Part shown: positions 1 to 10,879 of the stretch, piece by piece
Numbering within the stretch: position 1 is the first letter of the stretch
How the letters are laid out: the number at the start of each line of letters is the position of its first letter
From: Scolanthus callimorphus
Lineage: Eukaryota; Cnidaria; Anthozoa; Actiniaria; Edwardsiidae
DNA: 64,000 bases
Assembly: GCA_033964015.1 (NCBI GenBank)
Contig: CM066924.1
Span: 1,922,001-1,986,000, forward strand
Direction of reading: 5' to 3'
The notes under the pieces: model-generated
What the model saw: the letters and a program-made list of their open reading frames with translations, nothing else
Databases searched by the model: none
What the model was told of the DNA's origin: nothing
Made by a program: the position numbers and the translations under genes

Positions 1-274
1 TTTTATTAATTTAGCATAATACAAATAGCGTATGAAAATTTGCTCTTTATTGGTATTCAATGATTGAGTGAGTGATTTACAAATATAAATATTTTTGTGG
101 ACTGAAGAATGGTTTCGTTAAATGCTCTTTAAAGCAGTATGCGTTAGTTATATGCGCCTTTTCTGTCAAACATATACAAGGTTTGTTCTATAGTCGTATG
201 CATATTATCTGTCTCATATTTAACAATTAGTCGCTGAAGGTTTATTGTCGTTTTCTACTAAACACTCTCATTGA

Positions 275-529
275 TAGAGCGGATTTCACATGACTGTCAA
301 GACTTGTTATGTAATTGCGATTGCTTTGCGTTCTCATTGGCTACTCGTTTTTCTCAGCCAATCAAATTCTGTAGTAAATACAATTGTGTAATTACTTAGT
401 AATTGGTTCGGCTTGCGATTGGCTGAGAAAAAGCCATTTAGGAGCAAGTCGTGATTTCTCTCGATTCTGATTGGCTAGTGATTGCTCAATTGCATTTGTT
501 TTCACGACAGTCATGTGAAAACCGCTCTA
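275..529. mobile_element. mariner-like MITE, copy 1
   Basis: A 251-bp AT-rich element (277-527) has inverted ends of about 24 bp, GAGCGGATTTCACATGACTG on the left and the complement of CAGTCATGTGAAAACCGCTC on the right. A TA dinucleotide flanks each side (275-276 and 528-529). The TA duplication suggests Tc1/mariner mobilisation, which is inference. The interior repeats short motifs such as GATTGGCT. A related copy lies at 13666-13905. It ends only 25 bp before the splice acceptor at 553/554. Confidence 0.75.
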
Positions 530-553
530 ACACTTTAATTGGTGCTCTCGCAG

Positions 554-3440
554 ACTGGACTCAAACAGACCTCAATCAAACCTCCATCGTTCCATACTTA
601 ACCCTTCCGATGAGCCTGCAGTATCTGACACCAGAAGCGGTTGCATACATCGGATTAGGCGCAATAGCAGCTGCTATAATGTCATCCACAGACTCGATCT
701 TTCTCGCGTCTGGTAACCTGCTGACACGTAACATTTATCATAAAGTCTTCAGACCAAAGGTTGGTGGGCTATAATATATAGATTTAGCCACTGCCTAAAA
801 GCGGAGCTCCCGGTTACATATTTTTCTGTGTTGTGGTCGTGGTTTACCTGTGTGGTGGCGCGCAGACACGGACGCGCCAGCGATACCCAAATGGGAATAC
901 CGTTGAACCATGAAAAATGAAGTCGATCGTTATACCTGAGTTCTACTTTGAGCTATTGTATTCTTCCTGCGATACCTATGGTGCTCCGCTCTAAGGAGCT
1001 CCGCTATAACACTCGTAATACTGTAAACATCCGCATACAACAACAAATCAGTTAAGACCATCAGGCTGAAATTTGTTATTTTAGATACCTTTTTTATAAC
1101 AACTTTACTTAGTTAATATGTGGAAGCCCTATTCAGGCTGACCCTGAAATGGGTGCTCCTCCTTTATTGAATGCCTGGATGCAAATCAGTTGCAGTGACG
1201 ACTATTATCTCCACCTCCAGGGGGTACTCCACAGATTTTGGGATGTTGTGTGTCGCTATCTACAAAACCTGACCCTATCAGAGGCCAAAAATCCTCAATT
1301 TTTATACCCTACCGTAGACCTACAGCTACAATTGAATACCCTACCGCAGACCTAAACATATGAAACAATCTCCAGCCAAAAATTGTCGTTTTTCAACACC
1401 TCACGGCCAAAACCATATTTGGAATCATTTACCTTACAAGAAATTGTGAAATTTTGAATGAACTTGCAGGAATCACAGAGACTCGAGTTCTCGACCTGCC
1501 CACCATTGATTTTGGCTTGGTAAGCACGCTAAAATACCTACACTAGCTCGCGCGCGACTCGACCCAGTCCTCCCAAGTGCATTCAGCAAATACGACAATG
1601 ATTCATTAATATGGTTAGTCACCAGGGTGGTCCAGTTGCCTTATAGAAGCTGGAGCCCGGGGGTTATTTATTTAACCTATACTTAAGCGATCTCCCTAGT
1701 TTTCTTAACAGCACGAGCAGTGAAAATCTAACCTGGCCGCGGCCAGGCTATCTACGTATATGGTTAACGTAGCCTAGTTAACTGTGTCTCAATATTTTGA
1801 CTTTTGGATGCATTTTTCAAATTTATATTCATATTTGAAGATTCGGAATGCTCTTAATTTGTTTTTTGGGGGGGGTCATTTCTCGGATCATTTCTATTAT
1901 AAATCTTTTCGAACTACGAACATTGTACATTGTACGGCTCTAATAAAAAATGTCTATGTCTATATGGTACATGATAAGCAAAAATCGAGACCGCTTTGAT
2001 CGAGACCAAGTTGGTCATCATGTACCAGATGGCAATTGAGATAAGAATCGTATGACAGATTAGTGATTCTAATTTTCAGGCGTCCAAATCAGAGCTGAAG
2101 TTGGTCCTTCGCGCGTTTATTTTCCTCGTCGCTGCCCTTGGTTCACTGATGGCCATTTACGCCGTGTCAGTTTACAAGATCCTCGTGTGGAGTACAGATA
2201 TGATGTATGTCATCATGTTCCCTCAATTCTTCGCCGTTCTGTTCCTTACGAAGTACGTTAACACCTATGGGGCTCTGCCGGGGTACTGTGTTGGTCTGAC
2301 GCTACGTCTATTGGCAGGGGAGCCGGGTCTAATAGATCCGGTCATCAAGTATTGGTACTTTGTCGAGGAGTTGAAATTGCAGCGGTTTCCATTCCGTACA
2401 TTCACTATGCTGTGTTCTTTGGTCACAATCATCTTGGGATCATGTATTGCAAACGTAAGTTTTATTGCATTTATTCATTCAGGGGCGTAGCCAGTAATTT
2501 TGTTTGGGGGTATATCCAGAGATGTAGATAAGAACATCTGTCTTTTGAGATCAAAAGCGCGTCCACGAGGTTGCGATCCCAACAAGACCACCCGTCTAAT
2601 AATATATACACCTTCCGAGCGTAGGGTGGGGGGAATAGTGAAAACATGGCACGAAAATTTTCAAATTTCCTCCAGCATATATAGTATGGGAAAACTCCCG
2701 AGAAAAAAAGGGGGGGGGGGTCGCGGCCTCCTGTGCCCCCTCCCCCCTGGCTACGCCCCTGTCATTAGGGTGTCGGAAGGACGGGGTCCTCTGGACAAAA
2801 TCCTTCGCGCCTTCCCGTACTAAAAATACCTCCGATATTTTTGCATCTCCTAGCAATCAACAGGAGCCTACATTTAGCTCACTTGGTCTAGCAAAATGCA
2901 TAGGAGTAGTCTATTTTTGTCTTTATATTATCGTGGAAAATTCCACATTTACAACTTAAAATTCAACTCCTGTACGTCGGACGCCCAATTCAATTCCAAT
3001 ATTTCTCTAATTATCCGATATTATCAGCACAAAGGCTATCAGGGAACAGGACATCAGATAACCAACGGTTAGTAGAATTTCTTTCACAAGCGAAATTCCC
3101 TTTTCTGCATTTCTAGTTCCTCTTCAAGAAGCGTATACTTCCCATCTGGTTGGATACCTTCCGGTGCTTCGATGAGCTGAGAAGTTCGACCACGGCCAAT
3201 GGCATTGAAGTGAAGGGGTCACGTGACAACTTGAAGGGGTCACGTGACAACAAGGGGATGTCGAACACGGACGAGCCACGTGACTCGACGGGATGGCGTG
3301 ACATGAATGGATCAGGTGACAACAATGCGATATCGAACACGGACGAGCCACATGACTTGACGGGATGGCGTGACATGAAGGGCTCGCGTGACAACAGAGG
3401 GATGGAAGCAAATGGTATTGTACTGGATACTAAATTCTAA
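554..3440 (+). CDS. SLC5A7: SLC5A7-like choline transporter, 3' portion (gene 1)
   Basis: This is the C-terminal half of a sodium/solute symporter of the high-affinity choline transporter type, a multi-pass plasma-membrane protein that in animals imports choline for acetylcholine synthesis. The visible exons are 554-759, 2080-2454 and 3117-3440 (stop). Each has a clean AG acceptor, and the first two have GT donors (AAG|GT, AAC|GTAAGT). Exon 554-759 carries the family signature GLGAIAAAIMSSTDSIFLAS followed by NLLTRNIYHKVF. Exon 2080-2454 holds the membrane segments around SVYKILVWSTDMMYVIMFPQ and the glycine-rich NTYGALPGY region. The last exon encodes FLFKKRILP and then a hydrophilic, internally repeated cytoplasmic tail (GSRDN, NTDEP, TGWRDM motifs). 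Upstream exons lie outside the window. Junction positions and phases match gene 3 exactly, so the two are paralogues. That it transports choline is inferred from family; cnidarian members may differ in substrate. Confidence 0.88.
760..2079 (+). other. intron of gene 1, with dispersed repeat
   Basis: This is intronic sequence between two transporter exons. At 1245-1360 it holds a dispersed repeat (pieces reading CCCTACCGTAGACCTA, CCCTACCGCAGACCT) that recurs at 45585-45675, with weaker relatives near 30060 and 46060. A G-run sits at 1866-1875. A fragment at 925-1010 resembles sequence at 12100-12150. I see no coding signal. Confidence 0.6.
2475..2766. mobile_element. hAT-like MITE with CAGGGGCGTAGCC ends
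   Basis: The element (2480-2761, 282 bp) starts CAGGGGCGTAGCCAG and ends with its complement CTGGCTACGCCCCTG. Direct repeats TCATT flank it (2475-2479, 2762-2766); hAT elements usually make 8-bp duplications, so the class call rests mainly on the CAGGG terminus. It contains a long G-run near 2710. It begins 25 bp after the donor of the exon ending at 2454. Confidence 0.7.
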
Positions 3441-3484
3441 TGGACTACGACAAGTTGCCTTTGAAACACATTTCGAAAAATAAC

Positions 3485-3650
3485 GTGTCGTTTTTGCCAA
3501 ATGCCTACAAGGGAATGGGGCGAGCTGCACAGGTTCCCTGTGGATTCTCAAAATTGGCCAGGCAACTAAGCTAGATCCAAAATGGAGGATACGAGGAAGG
3601 ATGTATCTAAAAATCACTAAAATATTTAGGCTCTAAAATGTCTGGAAGTT
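3485..3650 (+). repeat. dispersed repeat, copy also at 12735-12880
   Basis: About 160 bp just after the gene 1 stop codon match 12735-12880 (shared blocks TCGTTTTTGCCAAAT / TTGTTTTTGCCAAAT, ATGGGGCGAGC, GGTTCCCTGTGGATT, ATGGAGGAT). Weaker relatives occur at 43710-43830 and 49350-49445. The mechanism of dispersal is unknown. The following 3650-4070 is AT-rich, with nothing I can assign. Confidence 0.5.
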
Positions 3651-4071
3651 CTGGCTCATAGTAAATTAGTTTAGTTTTTAATTGGCAAATGTCTTGCTTT
3701 TGATTAACTCGATTTTTGGCTACTTTTTGTCAAAATTGCTCGAAATATCATTCGGTAAAATCTCTCTTAACAACAAGGTTGAAGCTAAAGCTCCGCCTTA
3801 CGCATATTACAGCGGGCTTTAGTTGGCGTAGAAAATTAAATTGAATATACTTAGCCAAGAAACGAAACCAATGTAATAACCGAAGGCGAAGTAATTACGA
3901 TTTGCATTTAGTCGTGAATGAAGAAAACAGACTGACAATTGCAGGACTAAACGCAATTGTTTTTTGTTTGCACTCATTGGCTAGGAAATCAAAGCGTGTA
4001 AGAAAAAGCAAAAGAAGGAAAATCTGATTCTCTTTCCACACTCGTCAGAAATCCGCTCTGACTAATCTTCC

Positions 4072-4496
4072 TTAGAGGCCGGCACAGACTAGAGGACAAG
4101 TCCCATGCACCTGCTTCAGGGACAAAATTAAGTCCCCTAGTGTGTACTCTCGTTTTTGCGTTGAGATTTCAGTCGCGGGAACAAAATATTTGTCCCATGG
4201 AGAAGTCCCGTGAATCAAACTGGTTTGATTCCTTGGATATCCCTGGGACAAATTGTGCATTTTTTCCAGCGTGTATTGTTCGCGGGACTTGTTCCCGCGT
4301 CTCAAGATACTTATAGCCAATGAAAATACGCCATAATTCACGATTTCATTCATCAAGATGGTGGACGCTCAAAACGTAGTGTGTGCGGCCGGTACGTGGG
4401 ACTTGTTTCGGGGATTTGTCCCTTACACGTTCACACTAGGAGACTGATCCCTGCGACAAGTCCCTGGGACTTGTCCCCTAGTCTGTACCGGCCTTA
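4072..4496. mobile_element. PIF/Harbinger-like MITE (GGCCGG-CAGACTAG family)
   Basis: The element (4075-4493, 419 bp) has TIRs GAGGCCGGCACAGACTAGAG and the complement of CTAGTCTGTACCGGCC, extending about 30 bp into a run of GGACAAGTCCC motifs. TTA trinucleotides flank it (4072-4074 and 4494-4496), the 3-bp duplication typical of PIF/Harbinger. GGGACAAGTCCC-type inverted motifs recur inside and may be transposase-binding sites (inference). Confidence 0.8.
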
Positions 4497-5400
4497 ACAA
4501 CCATATGATATCGCCCTCGAGGAATGAAGCTGACGCCTGGCGGCCGGAGAGTCTTGACTGCAGCCAACTGCAGCGCGTAGAAAGTAAACAAATCCCTCGA
4601 TTTACGAACTTTCACCCACGAAGAGGCTGTAAGCGGTCTAATGCAGTCATCGACTCTTCTTGTGCAACGTTTGTCTCTACAGCCCTCGAGGGTCGACGAC
4701 GGATATGGGTTGCGCTCTGGCGCTGTTAGATCTGATCGTACGCTGTTAGATCTGAACACCCCGGCATTCTGTAACATACAAATATGTCTAGGATATATAT
4801 TTAAATTGTATATTATTTTGTCTAATTATTACTTTAAATTATTATGTCTAATTGTAAATTGATATAGTTGTTGCTGACCACCCAAGGATGTAATTTTTCG
4901 AAATTTTAGTCTTTGAATATTGTATAAGATAATCGTAATTAAATTAACCGATCCCCGCATTTTAGCAGTTGGACAATGCCTAGAGTTTCTTTTCAAATCT
5001 CTTATGTTATAGTTAGAATAACTCAAAAGATATTCTGATAATATGGAGCGAAGTTATATATAAGGTCTCTCTTAAAGTTGAATATTTTTATAGTTTTTGC
5101 ATGGGGGTCGGACAGGTCGCCTGACTGCTAAATTGCGCGGGGATCGGTCAACAATTATTGATTATTATTCTACTTCATCTAATGACCTGATATAGGTTTT
5201 TTGATTTATTGAGTGAAAGAAATAAAAATATAATGAAAAGAACTTTGGAGCAGGCTATTACAACTGTACCGCCCGATATCAAGAAATTTCCTTGTAAAGT
5301 GTGTCGCTTTTCTCCCGCTTCGATCCATATCTGGAAATGGCTACAAAAATTATCATATTTGAAATCGTTCCTATAAATTTTTTTTTGCTCTTCTCTTGAC
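4497..5400. other. intergenic, no feature recognised
   Basis: AT-rich, particularly 4770-5060. Short open frames here lack homology, splice context or codon bias that I can recognise. 4500-4770 is more GC-rich and repeats the block CTGTTAGATCTGA (near 4726 and 4743), but I cannot assign it. Confidence 0.4.
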
Positions 5401-5611
5401 TTAGACCCCGTCCACACTACACCGTTTTCAAACGAAAACGGATACTATTTTCTCCGGATACGTTCTATCGTCCACACTACAACGCCGAAAACGATCACCG
5501 AAAACGGCGAAAACAAAACGAAAACGATAAGTGTGGACGCAAACCTTTTTGGAAACGGAGCAAAAAGTATCCGTTTTCGTTTGAAAACGGTGTAGTGTGA
5601 ACGGGGTCTTA
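5401..5611. mobile_element. PIF/Harbinger-like MITE (GACCCCGTCCACAC family)
   Basis: A near-palindromic 205-bp element (5404-5608). Its TIRs of about 40 bp begin GACCCCGTCCACACTACACC and read back as the complement of GGTGTAGTGTGAACGGGGTC. TTA flanks both ends (5401-5403 and 5609-5611). The interior is rich in CGAAAACG. Related but longer sequences with GTCCACACGTATACG ends occur at 36950-37275 and 51673-51850. Confidence 0.82.
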
Positions 5612-5771
5612 GAAGGCTGCAAAATCCACAGTCGTGAGCGTGGGAAGAGAGACTAAAGAAACCACAGGAAGCCCACATAATCACCTAGAAAAACGACACA
5701 GTTTTCTTAATATAACTGGCCTCAATAAAATAGTATTCTCACTTGGGACCAACAGTGCCTATATACCCGGC

Positions 5772-6602
5772 GTAATCAATCGAACGTTCGGTAATCGAAC
5801 TCAATCGAATACCAATCGTTCGATTGATTTTCGACTTGTTCGGCAATCGAACACAATCGAACTCACAGCAAAATCTTCACAATCGAACAAAATCGAACGT
5901 TCGGAAATCGAACTTTCAACATACTTAGATTTTTCTCCCTAAAGGTACCAAATTGGGAGTAGTTTTATCTGATTTTGACTCCTAAAAGGTACCTACAAGT
6001 CCGAATATAGTGCAGAATTTTTAAAAGACCTGAGCTACTAGACGTTTGAAGCTACAATAGCCTGTAAAAGATTATGTGCTGAGACAATACACCAAATGTT
6101 TCACTCCAAAATATGCTACCCTAACTAGCAGAGGCTTTTCCTCGGTAACTCGCTCTTTCGTTTTGTTGCTAGCGCTCGCGGTTTTGCTGTCGTGCGTTTT
6201 CATTTGTTATCTCGCCCCCGGCCAAAACAACTACGCGAATGTGTGACACGTGACTAACTTTGTAAAATTTTAAAAGACTGGACATAAGAAAGCACTCATG
6301 CTCGCAGGTTACAATGTGGTAAAACATGTTTCTTTTTTACCCCCCAAAATGTACCAGAGGGCCCTAAAAATTACATGAACCAAAAACATCCCCTCCCCAA
6401 TGGTTTGGGAGTCCCCGTCTTTCTCCGGGAAATCCTGTCACACATTATTCATGATTACCGAACAAAATCGAACAATCCAATCTGTTCGATTGGTTGGTGT
6501 TCGATTTTGTTCGAAAATCGAACTCACAGCAAAGCTCGCGTTCGATTTTGTTCGAGTGCCGAACAAATCGAACGATTGGTGTTCGATTGCGTTCGATTGA
6601 TA
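5772..6602. mobile_element. foldback-like element with TTCGATTG-rich inverted ends
   Basis: Two blocks made of repeated ATCGAAC/GTTCGAT motifs face each other, 5772-5925 and 6458-6602; the outer edges read ATCAATCGAACG and CGTTCGATTGAT. Both blocks contain the phrase AATCGAACTCACAGCAAA. Between them (about 5936-6431) lies sequence with TAAAAGGTACC motifs ending GGGAGTCCCCG, related to the hAT-like MITE at 38039-38397, apparently a second element inserted in the first. No TSD was resolved. Confidence 0.55.
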
Positions 6603-6624
6603 TCAACTCATTAGCATAATTGTC

Positions 6625-6850
6625 AGTTGCCTTTAGTCCTCGGCGCAAGATGGCGTCCTTGGTAGAGGATGCAGTGTTGGCGGGTTTCATTGTGCTCATT
6701 TTCGAGGCCTGATGGAGCTACTTTTCTTGTTACCCGCCCGCCCTCCCTCTTTGCTCTGTATTGTAATTGATTTCGGGTTTCATTGTGCTCATTCCGAGGC
6801 CTGGTGGAGCTACTTTCCTTACCCTCCCTCCCTCTTTGCTAGATTTGTCA
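6625..6850 (+). repeat. direct duplication of about 90 bp
   Basis: The block containing GGGTTTCATTGTGCTCATT, GAGGCCTG-TGGAGCTACTTT and CCCTCCCTCTTTGCT occurs at about 6681-6755 and again at 6774-6842. This is a simple tandem duplication with small differences, and there is no coding function that I can see. Confidence 0.6.
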
Positions 6851-6954
6851 TCTTGAACTCCGCCAGGTCTCCTTCCCCAAATCTTATATAGAGCACAATG
6901 GGACCAAGTGTGAATATATAACTGTATATTCTCATGTGTAAGACCAGTCCATCG

Positions 6955-7312
6955 GCATTGACAGGGGCTCATAAGAAGGGGCGTTCCTCTGATATCATGA
7001 TATATATTCTTGATAAGGCGTTTTGATAGACCTAGCTATTTTTAGATTGGTATTTACTATTGTTTCTATGCCGCTGCGGTCACGTTTATTTAGAATAACA
7101 ATAGCAGAGAACAACAAGACCAGTGCTTGCACGTGCATATCTTGCAAATGAGAGGCGTCTGTAAAGCTACACGAATTTGATTGGCTAGTAAAACAAACGT
7201 TTTACAATTTTCGCGGTAAAATCGTTCTTAAAATAACTAGGTCTGTCAAAATGCCTTATCAATGGGGCAATACTAGAGAGGGACGCCCCTATTTATGAAC
7301 CCCTGGCATTGA
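6955..7312. mobile_element. hAT-like MITE with GCATTGA duplication
   Basis: The 344-bp element (6962-7305) has imperfect TIRs of about 28 bp, CAGGGGCTCATAAGAAGGGG and the complement of CCCCTATTTATGAACCCCTG. The heptamer GCATTGA is present on both sides (6955-6961, 7306-7312). The CAGGGG ends and 7-8 bp duplication fit hAT. No coding capacity. Confidence 0.8.
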
Positions 7313-7387
7313 TTAATGCAGATTGGGGCCCATTGATATTTTACTAGATTTGAGGACAGGTGATCATGTCACCAAGGAGAGAGAAAC

Positions 7388-7542
7388 CCATCCATGTGAA
7401 AAGCTGAATTTCCCAAGGCACACGCATGGGAAGTGTTCGGAATTCGCATGGATAGCCATGGGAAATCTGAACACTTCCCATTTCTTCTACCATGGGAAAT
7501 CCATCTTTATGCATGGGTTTCTGCAGAAATTCCCGTAGATAC
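7388..7542 (+). repeat. CATGGGAA-type MITE, copy A
   Basis: About 150 bp with internal inverted motifs (GCATGGGAAGTGTTCGGAAT facing AACACTTCCCAT, and TACCATGGGAAAT). Copies of the same family lie at 30605-30745 and 50389-50556. The last shows inverted ends, AAATTTCTGGAGAAACC against GGTTTCTGCAGAAATT, so this is probably a MITE family. Confidence 0.6.
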
Positions 7543-8160
7543 TACTAAAATGCTAAAAGCAAGCGAGGCGAGCCGAGGGCGAGAGGGAACTAGGCCCTGC
7601 AGTGAAGGACTTTGAAGAAGTTTGCCCTAATTGCGATTCAGCCCCTTTTTATGTTCCTGCACAAACATGACTTTTTATATTTATTTGCTTAAAAATTGAA
7701 AACAACGGATCAGCGTAATGTCTGCATGAATACATTTTTGATCAAAACTATCGAAGACAAAGCAAAATAAGATATGATGTTTGGATTGCGATTATTCAAA
7801 GCGGGGTGCCTCGCAGACTTTATTATATACTTTATATCCACTATAAACATGATTCCTCGAGAAAACGCTGCAGTGTAATCGAATTTCCGATGTAATTAAT
7901 TATAGATGAAATCTAAAAAAAAACTCTAGGCTTTATGCAGCACAAAACCGAAAGTTAGGATGAAAAACAAAACGTAAAACCGTATCGCAAATAACGCAAA
8001 TCCGCAAATTGCTTAGCTTTATAAAACCGTGAAACGTATTGGCGAAGAAACCGTGAAACGGCGCCCAAAATAAGGCAAAACCGCATAACAAAACCTTTCA
8101 GCTGTTTCAGGTAACACGCGACATCGCCGTTGCCGCCAGTGTTTATTGGCAGTTGGGTTT
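7543..8160. other. intergenic, no feature recognised
   Basis: AT-rich sequence with no supported ORF. At 7930-8090 there is a loose repetition of AAACCG/CGCAAAT motifs. Confidence 0.35.
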
Positions 8161-8163
8161 TCT

Positions 8164-8328
8164 GTGTTGTCCATCAATGCAATCCGTGTCCGTGTGAGCC
8201 AATTATATCCTTACTCAGTGCATTCGATTGGCTTCCCTTGCGAGACATGTCGCGACAGAAGCCAATTCACTGCACTAGGCGAAACTAGGCAAGGATCTGA
8301 TTGGCTCACGTGGTTTGATTGACTACAC
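8164..8328. mobile_element. small MITE with GTGAGCCAAT inverted ends
   Basis: An inverted repeat of about 50 bp with mismatches: GTGTGAGCCAATTATATCCT on the left faces AGGATCTGATTGGCTCAC on the right, with outer sequences GTTGTCCATCAATG and TTGATTGACTACAC. A related element is at 29660-29805, sharing GGGCAAGGATCTGATTG. No clear TSD. Confidence 0.55.
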
Positions 8329-8789
8329 AAGAAAACCTCTCGATGTTTTTCCTTTTTTCCTACAGGAAGCGTTGTATCCTCAACACCATTGAAATTATGA
8401 ATATGAGTACATATAGCTGAGTAAATATCCTTCATTTCTAAGGTCTTTTCGGGGTTCCGTTAATTATTTCCGGCCTTGTAGCATTCTGATTATAATTTAA
8501 CCTTTCATTCTAGTAATACGAATGTTTGAAATACTGTCAAAAAAGACAATAGTTGATATTATCGAGAAAAATAGATGAAAAATTACTATCGATTGACGGC
8601 AGTTGTCGAGGCAAATAAAATATCGGGGCGGCTAGCCGGCGTGACTGTCGTCCGGCGCGGTACGCGTGCTTTAGGCAGGCGAAACATCACGCAAATGCAG
8701 TTAAGTTAAGGACGAACTAGTTTACAGAATCCGATCACAATACTACATCAAATAGCCAAGTTTGAGAGCGATATGTTAAAATGCAGCTG

Positions 8790-8962
8790 GGAAGCCACTG
8801 ACGCATGCGCGAGATTTTATACAGAGCCGTTGAGAGAAATATCTTTCTGCGCATGCACCAACGTTCAAAACCAGCCAATCAGCAAAGGTCCTCAAATGGA
8901 TGTCACCAGAGCCTCCCCTGCGAGTTGAAAACGAGCCGGGGAGCTCTGGGTACGAGAATGGG
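8790..8962 (-). mobile_element. Mutator-like MITE fragment (CATTCTCGTACCCAGAG family)
   Basis: The complement of this stretch matches the interior and one end of the element at 36032-36252: GAGCTCTGGGTACGAGAATG at its right edge, plus GCGCATGC and AGCCAATCAGCAAAGGTCC. The other inverted end is not visible, so this copy looks truncated. It lies immediately 3' of the GPCR gene. Confidence 0.55.
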
Positions 8963-9010
8963 CCGTTGAGAGAAACGACGAGGCGCGCGCTGTGATGTTC
9001 CCGTTCACTA

Positions 9011-10000
9011 CTACTTGTTGTGCAGTTCCGACGTACTTATGGTGGTCCCCCGATTGAATGTAACACCTCGAATCCTGTATCGCACATAACTACGAACCTT
9101 TAGCCAACTAAACGTGCTCTTCACGTATTTCCAGAACCGTCTGTTCTGGATACTATAGATGAACGGATTTATTGCCGAATTGAAGCACACAAATAATACT
9201 GCAGTGTGGTATAGCACGGAACCGTACTCGAAATCTGGATGATAATAAGCCAGCAAGTATGACGTCACATCCGGTACCCAGCACACGCTGTATATGACGG
9301 TTACTATGACGACCATGACAGTGATGCGTTTTGTGGCCTTTAAAGCAGCGAGTTGACTTGCTTCCGTTCCAATATCTCGTTTAGATTGTTGAGTTTCTTT
9401 CCTTAAAGTGATAATTGTGTGGGCATGAAGATAGGTCATGATGATTGACGGCAGCGCAAAATCTAATAAAAATGTAACCACGGTGTATATCTTCGGGTAA
9501 ATAACATCAGGCCAATCCTCAAAGCATTTGTTTTCTTTGTCGTTGAATTTCATCACAATTAGAGGCCAGAGCTCAATAAAAATCGCGTAAACCCAGCATA
9601 TGAAAATAATTCCTTTGAGTTTAGCTCTTGTAATCTGACGTCTTTGTAATCGGGAATGCACTACGGCGAAAAACCTCTCAAATGCGATTGTAACAAGAGT
9701 AAACGCAGAAGCCGTTCCAGCAACCCACGTCAGAGATCCCCCAGTTAGGAACTTGCAAACAAAGTCACCATATTTGCCGGTAGGGTGAATAAAAGAGCGA
9801 CGAAAAACATACTGAGGAGCCAAGAAAACGGCGACCAATAGATCGGCCACGGCGAGATTAACCAGGAGAAAGTTCATAGGAGTTCTCATAGAACGGTGCC
9901 GTATAACTATATAACACACAAGGGTGTTTCCTATGAGGTCCAGAAGTATTAATATCGTGTAGGAGACTTCGAACGCTGTACTTGCTGCTGACGAGATCAT
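9011..10000 (-). CDS. class A (rhodopsin-like) G-protein-coupled receptor
   Basis: Single-exon 7-transmembrane receptor of about 329 residues, initiated here at the ATG at 10000. An in-frame upstream ATG at 10111 would add 37 basic residues without family character, so the shorter start is preferred. Family landmarks in order: GNTLVCYIVI (TM1, conserved GN), NFLLVNLAVADLLVAVFLAP (TM2, LAVAD), a conserved Cys before TM3 (FVCKFL), ERF in place of DRY at the end of TM3, NKCFEDWP in extracellular loop 2 with the partner Cys, CWVPD (TM6), NSAINPFIYS (TM7, NPxxY type), then a basic helix 8 and short tail. The pattern is closest to peptide receptors (neuropeptide FF/Y, tachykinin-like), a group greatly expanded in cnidarians. 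Ligand and coupling cannot be read from sequence. The frame is intact, unlike its neighbours. Confidence 0.92.
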   Translation of the reverse strand: MISSAASTAFEVSYTILILLDLIGNTLVCYIVIRHRSMRTPMNFLLVNLAVADLLVAVFLAPQYVFRRSFIHPTGKYGDFVCKFLTGGSLTWVAGTASAFTLVTIAFERFFAVVHSRLQRRQITRAKLKGIIFICWVYAIFIELWPLIVMKFNDKENKCFEDWPDVIYPKIYTVVTFLLDFALPSIIMTYLHAHTIITLRKETQQSKRDIGTEASQLAALKATKRITVMVVIVTVIYSVCWVPDVTSYLLAYYHPDFEYGSVLYHTAVLFVCFNSAINPFIYSIQNRRFWKYVKSTFSWLKVRSYVRYRIRGVTFNRGTTISTSELHNK

Positions 10001-10134
10001 TCTGCGTGGATGCGCGACACCGCGCGACCAGTTCCTTGAAAACTGCACACTGCGCTGTGAGCGTGACCTGAACCCAAAGGCGCGAATGTGAATAAACTCG
10101 CGGCTTAGCAAAGACTATTCTTGTATTTACGGAA

Positions 10135-10790
10135 GCCCGCTTAATAAGGGACTACAATCAGTCTAAACAAGTTCCGTCTCTTAGCAAAAGTCGCTCAGTT
10201 CTGTCTGCATTTTTGGAAAGATGAGCTCAGTTGACAACGAAGAGAATTGTTGAGATGTCATCTCTTGACGTTCCACCACGTATAATCTTGATTTGAAATA
10301 TCAAAACAAAAGTTAAATCTATGTTATTCAAATTTTCGAGAGTTATGCGTTGTCAGGATTCAGCGAGTGATCATTATAATAACGCGACCGCTTCATTGTT
10401 TACTCAGTTGTCTTGACCCGCTCCAGATAACGATATTCAAAGAAATGATTTGTTTTGACGGACGACATTTCCGGGTGGGATGCACTACCTCATACCCTGC
10501 GAGCAGTGTCAAACGGGCAAACGGGATTACAACCAGTTTTACTGCTTTTGAGTTAAAATATATTCATCCAGGTTTTAGGACGGCGCTAAAACGCTGACTC
10601 GCAGTGGTATTGTTTCTTTCCCTCGCTCGCCGTCTGCCTAAAATTCGAGTACTCTTCTCTGGATAATTAATTAGAAAAGAAAAGAAAAACATCTTCAGTT
10701 GACATTCTGTTGAATTGACCCTTCTCTGTTGTCTCTATAGATTTACCTAGCTAGCTCGGATCAAAGCGTTGATCTGGGCTATGGACAACG
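10135..10790. other. upstream region of the GPCR, no feature recognised
   Basis: This lies 5' of the GPCR on its strand and would hold its promoter and any 5' UTR exon. I see no convincing TATA box, and no coding exon on either strand. Confidence 0.3.
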
Positions 10791-10879
10791 TACATCGATG
10801 TTTGATGTCGATAATCATTCTATCGATAGTCAACACCGATTTACGTTCTGCATCGATGATCAACAACGATCCGCGATTT

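Noticed and set aside
2500..2856. ORFs on both strands around 2.5-2.9 kb
   Set aside because: They overlap the hAT-like MITE and a poly-G tract; the coding exon ends at 2454.
10001..10111. N-terminal extension of the GPCR from the ATG at 10111
   Set aside because: The 37 added residues are very basic and unlike receptor N-termini; the ATG at 10000 directly precedes the extracellular tail and TM1.
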